Positions 1-6,956 of a stretch of DNA of 64,000 nucleotides are shown one piece after another. The stretch is from assembly GCA_947492525.1 (NCBI GenBank), contig CANLNQ010000006.1, positions 1 through 64,000 on the forward strand, read 5' to 3'. Positions within the stretch are counted from its first letter, which is position 1, and each line of letters opens with the position of its first letter. The DNA comes from an uncultured Granulosicoccus sp. (GTDB lineage: Bacteria; Pseudomonadota; Gammaproteobacteria; Granulosicoccales; Granulosicoccaceae). Both the position numbers and the translations under genes were made by a program. The notes under the pieces are model-generated. The model was not told the origin of the DNA and ran no database searches. It worked only from the letters and a program-made list of their open reading frames with translations.

Positions 1-128
1 AATCGGGCAATCGGGCAATCGGGCAATCGGGCAATCGGGCAATCGGGCAATCGGGCAATCGGGCAATCGGGCAATCGGGCAATCGAGCACTCGCGCACTC
101 GGGCACTCGGGTAATCGAGCACTCATGC
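1..128. repeat. 8-bp tandem repeat (AATCGGGC)n
   Basis: Ten perfect copies of AATCGGGC fill positions 1-80 and probably continue beyond the window edge. Six degenerate copies (such as AATCGAGC, ACTCGCGC, ACTCGGGC) follow to about 128. The degenerate end overlaps the stop codon of the ArsR-ArsC gene at 123-125, so the array sits directly at that gene's 3' end. The unit is not a multiple of three, so it cannot be an in-frame protein repeat for long. Confidence 0.97.
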
Positions 129-992
129 AGTCAAGGAGTCGGTCTCTGCAATGTCATCCACGGCTCGCTGCATCGACATCCTGTCCAGCGATTCCAACGG
201 CAAGGCAGAAAAAGCGGCGAAGCGCCGTTCAAGCGCGCCCAGAGTTTCCCGGAAGGCGAGGCCGATCTCACTGGGTGTTCCCTTGACTGCTACCGGGTCC
301 GGCAGACTCCAATGTGCGGTGATCGGTTTTCCCGGCCAGGAAGCGCACTCTTCGTTGGCAGCGCGATCGCAGACGGTGAAGACAAAGTCCATCTCGGGTG
401 CACCCGGTTGCATGAATTCGCTGAGATGCTTGCTGCGTATGTTGCCGATGTCGTAGCCGGCTTTTTCAAGCAGGGCAATGGCATCCGGGTTCGGATCCAC
501 GGCCGGGCTGGTGCCGGCGGAGTAGGCGACGAAACGTTTGGAATGATTGGCATTGACCATGCTCTCGGCCAGTATCGACCTGGCCGAGTTGCGTGTGCAG
601 ATGAACAACAGATTGAAGCGGCGCGACATGAGAGATCTCCCGTCAAGTGGGGTGGGGGGCGAGTCAGGTGTGACAAGGGTGTTCGGCCTGCCTGAACACA
701 GTTCCAGACGACCGCGGCAACAGTCGTCGACCAGGAAATCCACCAGCGATCCCAATTGCGCAAGCTCTGCCCGGTAGAGCAGTGACTTGCCCGAGCGGAC
801 CGAGTCGACGAGTCCGACCTGTTGCAAGGAGCGCAGATGAGCGGAGACCAGGCTGGGTGCCATGCCCAGAGTGTTGCAAAGTTCCGAGGGCGTTACCCGG
901 CCAGGCAAGCGTCTGACAAGTAGACGGAACAGCGACAGGCGTCCCTCGTGGGCCAGGGCAGAGAGCGTGTTGACGGCATACGGTGAATCCAT
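123..992 (-). CDS. ArsR-ArsC fusion: arsenic-responsive repressor fused to a LMW-phosphatase-type arsenate reductase
   Basis: Residues 1-90 are a winged-helix ArsR-family repressor: the start resembles the usual ALAHEGRLSLFRLLV helix and is followed by the recognition helix region SLVSAHLRSL. A vicinal pair Cys91-Cys92 with Cys99 resembles the C-terminal As(III) site of the Acidithiobacillus-type ArsR. After a Pro-rich linker, residues 122-289 form a low-molecular-weight tyrosine-phosphatase-like arsenate reductase. Its P-loop is CTRNSARS (catalytic Cys132) and it has a late LPDP acid loop. ATG 992 is chosen because it matches the family start; in-frame ATG 1010 and GTG 1037 are possible. The domain order implies that one polypeptide both senses arsenic and reduces arsenate. 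No ArsB or Acr3 pump lies beside it in the window. The fold assignment is firm; the in vivo substrate is inferred. Confidence 0.9.
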   Translation of the reverse strand: MDSPYAVNTLSALAHEGRLSLFRLLVRRLPGRVTPSELCNTLGMAPSLVSAHLRSLQQVGLVDSVRSGKSLLYRAELAQLGSLVDFLVDDCCRGRLELCSGRPNTLVTPDSPPTPLDGRSLMSRRFNLLFICTRNSARSILAESMVNANHSKRFVAYSAGTSPAVDPNPDAIALLEKAGYDIGNIRSKHLSEFMQPGAPEMDFVFTVCDRAANEECASWPGKPITAHWSLPDPVAVKGTPSEIGLAFRETLGALERRFAAFSALPLESLDRMSMQRAVDDIAETDSLTA

Positions 993-1002
993 GTGCCAAC
1001 GA

Positions 1003-1035
1003 TACAACATTTCATGAAAAGATGAAATAATGCAC
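1003..1035. promoter_or_regulatory. Candidate ArsR operator/promoter region with perfect 10-bp palindrome
   Basis: The palindrome TTTCATGAAA at 1010-1019, followed by a partly symmetrical GATGAAAT, lies immediately upstream of the ATG at 992. It sits between the arsRC fusion and the divergent reductase gene. ArsR repressors bind inverted repeats near their own promoter, so this is a plausible autoregulatory site. This is inference from position and symmetry only. Confidence 0.35.
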
Positions 1036-1150
1036 ACAAGTTGTCATGAACCTTGGCCTGTCCGACGACTTGCCTCTGCTTGATACACATCAAGCGATTC
1101 TCCTGTCTCTAGTGGGAAGATGATGAGTGTCGACTGACCGGAGACCAGAC

Positions 1151-1744
1151 ATGTCCGAGTCCACACGCATCTTGCTGATCAATGGTCACCCTCAGGCGGG
1201 TGTGAAGCGTCTGAACCATATGCTGCTGGAGGCCTACGAAGAGGGGGCACGTGCGGCCGCATGCGAGATTCGTACTCTGAACGTGGCCTCTCTGGATTTT
1301 CCGCTGTTGCGCAGTCAGGAAGAGTGGGAGAGTGGAGAGCTGCCGGCTTGTCTGAAAGCAGCCCAAAGAGATATAGCCTGGGCCCGGCATCTGGTGTTCT
1401 TCTTTCCTCCGTGGCTGGGTGACATGCCTGCGCTACTCAAAGGCTTTCTGGAGCAGGTGGCTCGGCCAGGCTTCGCCTTTGACCGGGATACGGATAACCC
1501 GTTCGGTCGCAAGGCATTGCTTGGACGATCAGCGCGGGTGGTTGTCACCATGGGTATGCCGGCCTTGGTCTATCGCTGGTATTTCCGTGCCCACAGCGTC
1601 AAGTCCCTGGAGAGAAATATTCTGGGATTCGTCGGAATCGCTCCCATCGGAGTGAGTCTGGTTGGGGGTGTGGATTCTCTGGGCGAGCAAGGTGTGAAGC
1701 GCTGGCAGGGCAAGATGCGCAAGCTGGGTTTGCAGGCGCAGTAG
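1151..1744 (+). CDS. Flavodoxin-fold NAD(P)H dehydrogenase (quinone) family protein
   Basis: This is a 197-residue protein of the Flavodoxin_2 / MdaB-like NAD(P)H:quinone reductase family. The N-terminal ILLINGHP loop is the usual flavin-phosphate binding segment. The central FFFPPWLGDMPALLKGFLEQV is the family's conserved W-x-x-x-P-A-x-L-K segment next to the flavin. ATG 1151 is preceded by GGAG at a good distance; a GTG at 1127 is in frame but has no better ribosome site. It is transcribed divergently from the arsRC fusion, which makes shared control by ArsR possible. The expected role is cytosolic two-electron reduction of quinones or other electrophiles. The precise substrate is unknown. 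Confidence 0.85.
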   Translation: MSESTRILLINGHPQAGVKRLNHMLLEAYEEGARAAACEIRTLNVASLDFPLLRSQEEWESGELPACLKAAQRDIAWARHLVFFFPPWLGDMPALLKGFLEQVARPGFAFDRDTDNPFGRKALLGRSARVVVTMGMPALVYRWYFRAHSVKSLERNILGFVGIAPIGVSLVGGVDSLGEQGVKRWQGKMRKLGLQAQ

Positions 1745-1814
1745 GTAGTGTCCTGGATCGCGGTTAAGTATATCGTTCTTCATAGTGCTGCGAACTGTCA
1801 ACCCAAGCTATCCC

Positions 1815-2417
1815 TTACTGCCCATCCTCCGGCACCTGTACCCATTCCTTGCCCGAAATCATCGCCTTCAGGTACGCACCCACGGTTGCCCCGGTAGTGG
1901 CCATGTACACGTGGATCAGTACGAACAATGCCATGGCATACGCGGACACGACATGCAGCCAGGCCACCGTCCCGAGAGGGAAATCGGTCAGCCCGATCGT
2001 CAGATACAGGATGCCGGTAATCCAGATGGCCGGGTTGATGGCGAGCTTGAGAAACAGATAGCTCAGGCGCTGCAAGGGATTGTGCTTGCGCTTCAATGTC
2101 GGTTTTGCAGGATGTGCCTCACCGAGAAAAATACCGTAGGCGTAATAGCGAATGACGGGAATCAGATTGTGCAACGTTGGAATGTAATGGCGCCATTGCC
2201 CAGTGGTGAAATGCCAGAATATCGCGAACACCCAGAGCAGTATGATCAGGCCCGCTGCCACCAGATGCACCTTGAACGCTGTTGCCCAGGCGGGTCCTTC
2301 GAACAGCCCGTGCAGGCGCGCGCCGGTGATCAGCAGCACGAAAACCAACACTGCCTGACTCCAGTGCCAGAACCGCTCGAATCGAGAGAATATCGTGACA
2401 TACTCTTTGGCGCTCAT
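1815..2417 (-). CDS. Cytochrome b, partner of the octahaem cytochrome
   Basis: This 200-residue integral membrane protein has four hydrophobic helices. Conserved histidines occur in FERFWHW near the N-terminus, in FKVHLVAAG, in IFWHF and in the last helix (WLHVVSAY...LIHVYMA). The layout matches the Ni/Fe-hydrogenase / thiosulfate-reductase type cytochrome b family, which passes electrons between the quinone pool and a periplasmic redox enzyme. Its start codon overlaps the stop of the octahaem cytochrome gene (ATGA at 2414-2417), so the two were translationally coupled. Electron transfer between menaquinol or ubiquinol and the octahaem protein is the likely role. Whether it still works depends on the frameshift in its partner. 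Confidence 0.85.
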   Translation of the reverse strand: MSAKEYVTIFSRFERFWHWSQAVLVFVLLITGARLHGLFEGPAWATAFKVHLVAAGLIILLWVFAIFWHFTTGQWRHYIPTLHNLIPVIRYYAYGIFLGEAHPAKPTLKRKHNPLQRLSYLFLKLAINPAIWITGILYLTIGLTDFPLGTVAWLHVVSAYAMALFVLIHVYMATTGATVGAYLKAMISGKEWVQVPEDGQ

Positions 2418-4062
2418 GCTCGGGTCCTCCTTTTCATCAACAAGCGGATGCTCGCGTGCAGGGCTATAGCGGCCAGGGAAAGCGCGAGCAGCAACAGGCC
2501 GATCCGATCCGTTGTCGTGAAGCGGTCTCTGCCCGGCAGATAGAAGCCATCCAAGGCGGCGAGCCGTCCATCACGGGCATGGCAACTGTCACACTCCAAG
2601 GCCTCTGCCGCCGGGCTCACCATGTGCGTTGTCGGCCACCACATCTCGGTATCGACGAAGCCGTAGTGACCCGAATAGGCCACATCCGATTTCGCCATGC
2701 CAGCCTTCAGGGCCTTGTCCCAACTGAAGTTGGTCCAGAAGGCCGTATCGGTATCCGGCCCATAGACCTGGCTGAAGACGAGATTCTCGTAGTCTGCATC
2801 ATAGGCCTGCCGTCCCAGCATGTGTTTGAACGGGTAGATTCTCGACTCAGGATCATTCACTGAGCCATGAATGCGGTTGATACCGACGATTTGCGTGGGA
2901 TCGATTTTCTCGCCGGGCAGCGTGTATTCCACCACACCGTTCCAGAAACGGTACTCGGGAACGACATCCTCTTCCCAGCGGAAATCTCCCTTGGTGGACA
3001 GGTAGGTGTGCCGACCTTTCTCGTCGTGTTCGACATACGGCTTGCCGTCGCGTAGCTTGCCTGCTGTGGACCAGTCCCACCAGACCTTGGTTGCCTGCCG
3101 CCTTTGGCAAACTCGGGAATATGGCAAGTCTGGCATGCTACGGTATCGGTGTGCTGATCCAGCTTCAAACCCGTTACTGACAAGCCGTGGGGGCTGTTGC
3201 CATGACAACTGTCGCAGGACAGTGTGTCCGTATTCCGGAAACCTGGCAACTGCACATTGTCGTCCTTGATGGTGCCGTAGTAACGGGAGCCGGCCCACAA
3301 GTGGCCATGACTGACATGGCAATCCGAGCACGCCAGATTCGCACCTTCCGGAGACATATGAACGTCCACATGCGGACTCGGTGCAATCAGAGCGCTGGAC
3401 AGATCGCCGTGTTTCACATTGTCGCCGCCACCCCCGTAGAAGTGGCAATTGCCGCAATTCGCTCTGTCAGGAGCACCCACGTTGCCCGCTATTCTTGCCA
3501 GGTCCGGGGGCATATGAGTGAACGATCCGTCTGCCTCCTCGACAATCAGAACGTCAGGATAAGGCTCGGCTCGACCTGCCTGTGTCACCGCCACGTAAAG
3601 CGGGTGACCGGCTTTGTCATTCCATTTCGTGTACTCGCCTGTCGTATCGTGACACGCCAGGCAGTCCACAGCCGTCTGTTCGCTGAAGTCGAAAGTCTGC
3701 GTATCCTCCCAACCATAGCCTGCGTGGCAAGAAGTACAGCGCGCCTCATTGGATGCCACATTCCCGCAGAAGGCATTGATGACATGCTGCTTGCCCAAGG
3801 TCTGTCCGGTAACGGGATGATCGTACTCCCAGGTCCAGTGAATCGATTGCTGCACCTGACTGGCAGCCTCCGTGTGGCAGGTCAGACAAGCGCGAGTGAC
3901 ATCCGACGCGGAGTCGAATGGGCCCTTCAGGGATTCGAACCGTGAATGATCTGCCGTACTGTCGGAATCTGCCGTCTGCGCGCTTGCCATTGATGTACAG
4001 GCAAACAAGACTGACAACAGAATCGGCTTCCAGCAGACTCCCTTGTGGATTCCAACAGGCAT
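2414..4062 (-). pseudogene. Octahaem tetrathionate-reductase-like cytochrome c, frameshifted
   Basis: Two overlapping reading frames together encode one protein. The first runs from ATG 4062 (AGGAG upstream) with a signal peptide ending near ASAQ and carries seven haem sites: CLTCH, CTSCH, CLACH, CGNCH, CSDCH, CDSCH and CQTCH. At about 3088-3105, after the residues FAKGG, homology moves to the -1 frame beginning ATKVWWDWS. That frame carries the eighth site (CDSCH) and a C-terminal membrane anchor with an Arg/Lys-rich tail. Eight CxxCH sites and the overall length match the octahaem tetrathionate reductase (Otr) family, a periplasmic enzyme that reduces tetrathionate and, in vitro, nitrite and hydroxylamine. 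No classical slippery heptamer is visible at the shift, so an indel or an assembly error is more likely than programmed frameshifting. Confidence 0.85.
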
Positions 4063-4158
4063 GTTTACCACTCCTTTGCTTCTGACGTGCTCCGGAAGAG
4101 ACGGACAGATTCAATGGAAAAAGAGTAGCGCCTGGATATGCCGACTTCAGTGACTTTC

Positions 4159-4476
4159 TCACCGAACGCTGTTTTCCAGCAGCAGAGTATGCCCAATGTC
4201 ACCAGGCGGGGAAGGGGCCTGCGCCAGCAACTGCTCGATCCGCCTCTTCAGGTCTTGCTTGGCCGAGCCTAGATTCAAGCGCTTTATCTTCTTCCACAGC
4301 GACTTTCGATTGATTCCCAACGGTTGCGCTGACAGACCGACAGGAACGTGGGTTTGCATCAAGGCAAGGCGGATGCGCGCTGACTGTCCGAATGGCCACG
4401 CAGTTTGCTGGCGGGTGCATGCCCGCTGAGGCATACTGTCATGAGCGCCGCAACGCAACGCCAACCGCTTCAACAA
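4159..4476 (-). pseudogene. Fis-type helix-turn-helix remnant of an NtrC-family regulator
   Basis: The last half of this 105-residue frame contains LGINRKSLWKKIKRL, the characteristic recognition helix of the Fis-type domain that ends NtrC-class sigma-54 activators. The usual receiver and AAA+ domains are absent: upstream residues are low-similarity, Arg- and Gln-rich, and the chagasin gene begins only about 60 bp further on the opposite strand. I therefore read it as the 3' stub of a lost regulator, although a small stand-alone DNA-binding protein is possible. It lies directly upstream of the octahaem cytochrome in the same orientation, so the intact ancestor may have controlled that operon. 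Confidence 0.5.
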
Positions 4477-4539
4477 CCGTTAACGTATCGGTGCATCCTG
4501 TGATGACAGCCCGTGTACGCGGCGAGGAGGTCTGGAACC

Positions 4540-4857
4540 ATGCGAAGAATCACGCCTGAAGGCGAGCTCTCCATTCAATTGTCTGTGGGTGAAACCGTTG
4601 TACTGGTGCTGGAAGAATTGCCGGGTGCCGGTTTCCTGTGGAAGCTGGATGACAATCTGGGTACCTGCGCGCGCCTTGAATCCTCGACGTTCGAAGATGC
4701 TGAAGCGGGTGATGGCATTGGCGGGCATTCGAACCGCGTGGTGACGATTACTGCCACGACGCCCGGGACGGGTGAGATCTCCGGGCGTCGTGGCCAGCAA
4801 TGGGAACCAGCTGAGCAATCAGACAGGTTCTTTACGCTTCATATCGCGGTAGAGTGA
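4540..4857 (+). CDS. Chagasin-type (I42) cysteine-protease inhibitor
   Basis: This 105-residue protein has the chagasin beta-sandwich pattern. LPGAGFLW at residues 27-34 corresponds to the NPTTGYxW loop that enters the protease active-site cleft, and GRRGQQWEP to the later W-containing loop. Members inhibit papain-family (C1) proteases tightly. ATG 4540 follows GGAGG; an upstream in-frame start at 4513 would add nine residues. No signal peptide is seen, consistent with the neighbouring protease, which also lacks one. The gene converges on the protease operon with only 3 bp between stop codons, so inhibitor and target are physically linked. Protection of the producer from its own protease is the natural inference. 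Confidence 0.85.
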   Translation: MRRITPEGELSIQLSVGETVVLVLEELPGAGFLWKLDDNLGTCARLESSTFEDAEAGDGIGGHSNRVVTITATTPGTGEISGRRGQQWEPAEQSDRFFTLHIAVE

Positions 4858-4860
4858 TAG

Positions 4861-5268
4861 TCAGAAGCAATAGATTTCGTCAATGAGTCCTGCGTCGGAT
4901 TCGTGCGCTCGTACGGTGAGCGCATTGTCGACGGCATGGCTGGCAATCAGAGACATGGCACCGGCAGCGGATTCGTTGGCGGAATTCAGCCTGCGCCAGC
5001 CCACGCCCTCCAGTGCAATCCAGATATTGTTCTGGCCACCGTGAAAGACCCGCGTCACCAGCTTGTTGTTGTGCCAGGCGGCAGCGGTTATCCCACTGTC
5101 TGATTCCTTGTTCAAGCCAGCGGGATCCGGTGGTGCCAAGGTTGGCATGCCCACAGATGTTTGAGTACTTTTGACATCAAGCTCGGGGGACTCAGTGGGC
5201 ATTCCTGCCTCGGAGTTCGATACGTGGTCGGTCTCGGCCGGTTGTGTGGGTGCTTCTGTGTGACTCAT
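4861..5268 (-). CDS. Small protein sharing the papain protease's C-terminal domain
   Basis: This is a 135-residue protein. Residues 1-60 are Pro/Ser/Glu-rich and look disordered. Residues 65-135 resemble the last 71 residues of the neighbouring protease: both run W-x-N-N, then G-V-G-W-R-(K/R)-L, then an Ala-rich helix and a short C-terminal strand ending in a Cys-containing tail. ATG 5268 has a strong GAGGAG site and begins 13 bp after the protease stop, so both are made from one transcript. I do not recognise the domain. Its repetition as a free protein suggests either a binding module for a shared target or a regulatory copy that competes with the protease's own domain. Confidence 0.8.
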   Translation of the reverse strand: MSHTEAPTQPAETDHVSNSEAGMPTESPELDVKSTQTSVGMPTLAPPDPAGLNKESDSGITAAAWHNNKLVTRVFHGGQNNIWIALEGVGWRRLNSANESAAGAMSLIASHAVDNALTVRAHESDAGLIDEIYCF

Positions 5269-5281
5269 GGTTATCTCCTCG

Positions 5282-6400
5282 TTACGCGTAGCAAGTGCGT
5301 ATCTTGCCGTTGTCGTCGTGGATGTTGACTTTGCGATTGGACGCCTTCGCAGCGGCCAGTGCCGCCAGCATGGCGTGATTTTCGATCTCGGAGCTATTCG
5401 CCAGTTTGCGCCAGCCAACACCGTTGTCGAAGCTGGCGTAGGCATTCTTTGCCGATGAATTGGTCCACAGGCCAGTGCACGCAAGATTGTTGCGCCAGGT
5501 GAGCAGGCTGACACCCGCCACGCCATAGGGCCCGGCCCAGTCCTCTATTCGGCACTGACCATAGGCGATCTTGAAGTATCCGTTATCCCCCCAATTGGTG
5601 CCCCAGGAGTTCTTGCAGAGCCAGTAGCGTTCGGCGTTGTTGTAGCCGATGATCTCGACACAGTGACCGCCACGTTGTTCACCTGAAACATGCTTGTATA
5701 TTCCACCGCTGTAGCTGAAAAAGTCGTCGTACACGATGAAACAACCGGTGATGGAACCTCGGGTTGAAATCCAGTCCTTCATCTTGGACGTGGAGTCCAG
5801 CTTCTCCACGCTGCCGAAGTTGACCCTATTGTCCTTGTAGCCACTCGCCAGATTGCAGCTCTGATCACCCGAGGTGTAGGGAAAGAACTGCTCCAGAGTG
5901 AGTCCCTTGGCCTTGACCTTGTCGAAAGCCTTCTCGGGCCACCAACCGTTGCCGCAGTTTCTACCCTCTTCCTTGCCATGACAGTAGAACAGGTGAGCTT
6001 CGGACACATCGATGTCCTGATTGGGGTTGAATCGACGGTAGGACGTCTCGAGTACCGCGCTGGATGCAAATGCAACACAGGAGCCGCATCCGCCCTGATT
6101 CTTGACCGAAGTGGTGTAATCCCGTCCGTTGACATCTCGCAGGTCGTAAGCCGCCGGCGCACCGATACTTTCTGTGGCAAACGAGGCAGCAATATCGTCC
6201 AGTTGCCCGGCTTCCTCGAGTGCCTTGAACTGGATGGATGCTTCTTCGACGGATAGTTCGCCTGGTGGTGGTGTAAACCCCAGCCGTCTGACCCGCTGAT
6301 CGTCCGACAAGCGGGTCATCGACGTTTCAGCGGCTACCCAGGGGGCACCCGCTTTCTGCAAGTCACTGTTGACTTGTTGGATATTGAATGACTCAGTCAT
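5282..6400 (-). CDS. Papain-family (C1) cysteine protease
   Basis: This is a 372-residue C1 peptidase. Residues 1-75 form a short propeptide-like region (PWVAAETS, LSDDQRVRRLG). The catalytic set is complete: oxyanion Gln102 in NQGGCGSC, nucleophile Cys108, His246 in GGHCVEIIGY, and Asn264 in LCKNSWGTNWGDNGYF. Tryptophan after the nucleophile is replaced by Val (CGSCVAF). Residues 302-372 are an extra domain shared with the next gene. ATG 6400 follows CAGGATC; an upstream ATG at 6454 adds 18 residues without creating a signal peptide. The absence of a signal peptide means the protein is cytoplasmic or leaves by a non-Sec route. The adjacent chagasin inhibitor supports a real proteolytic role; the target is unknown. 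Confidence 0.92.
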   Translation of the reverse strand: MTESFNIQQVNSDLQKAGAPWVAAETSMTRLSDDQRVRRLGFTPPPGELSVEEASIQFKALEEAGQLDDIAASFATESIGAPAAYDLRDVNGRDYTTSVKNQGGCGSCVAFASSAVLETSYRRFNPNQDIDVSEAHLFYCHGKEEGRNCGNGWWPEKAFDKVKAKGLTLEQFFPYTSGDQSCNLASGYKDNRVNFGSVEKLDSTSKMKDWISTRGSITGCFIVYDDFFSYSGGIYKHVSGEQRGGHCVEIIGYNNAERYWLCKNSWGTNWGDNGYFKIAYGQCRIEDWAGPYGVAGVSLLTWRNNLACTGLWTNSSAKNAYASFDNGVGWRKLANSSEIENHAMLAALAAAKASNRKVNIHDDNGKIRTCYA

Positions 6401-6956
6401 TGACAAGATCCTGCAACGATACGTTGCGTTTGAATGGGACGAAAAAACTAGCACCCCATTTATGTCTGCAGCAACTATCGGAATGTCTGGTCAATTCGTT
6501 GACAAGCACTGAACGTGAAAACAGCCTTGTCATGAGGTTTGCCAGGGTCGGACAACTGTCGGGTCGTGGCTCTGTCAGCGAGAACAGGAAGTCCTCAACA
6601 TTATTAATCGCTTGTGTTGCATAGCTGGTGCGAATTCGACTTTGTCGGCATTCGCGCAACGAAAAACGGTCTGGAAATCATGCGAACGACGAGTGCTCGG
6701 TAATGCAGTATAACCAGTCATTTTCATTTCGCTGTGGAAGTTACATGGTGGATAATCATGCCGGATTGCTGGGATTGGGCGAAATGTTTCGCGATCTCGT
6801 TTTGAACACGGGCTCGACGAAAGTATCGAATTGTACTGGTCAGAAGGTATGGATCACGTCAGCATGAAGCGCTCATCCAATCATCAATTTAATGGCACGG
6901 TCATCTACCTGCTTTAGCATGGGCTGACTCAATCCGCTCTTGTGAAGGTCTTTCTT
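6401..6956. other. Divergent intergenic region between protease operon and nucleotidase
   Basis: About 550 bp separate the protease start from the nucleotidase start. Short open frames exist, but none has a ribosome site or a recognisable protein. The region is AT-richer than its surroundings and should hold the promoters of both divergent transcription units. I cannot place them confidently. Confidence 0.5.

Noticed and set aside
3085-3110. Programmed -1 frameshift in the octahaem cytochrome gene
   Set aside because: No X-XXY-YYZ slippery heptamer and no clear downstream pseudoknot were seen, so an indel is preferred.
6628-6867. 79-codon open frame between the protease and nucleotidase genes
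   Set aside because: No ribosome site, odd composition and no recognisable sequence; probably chance.
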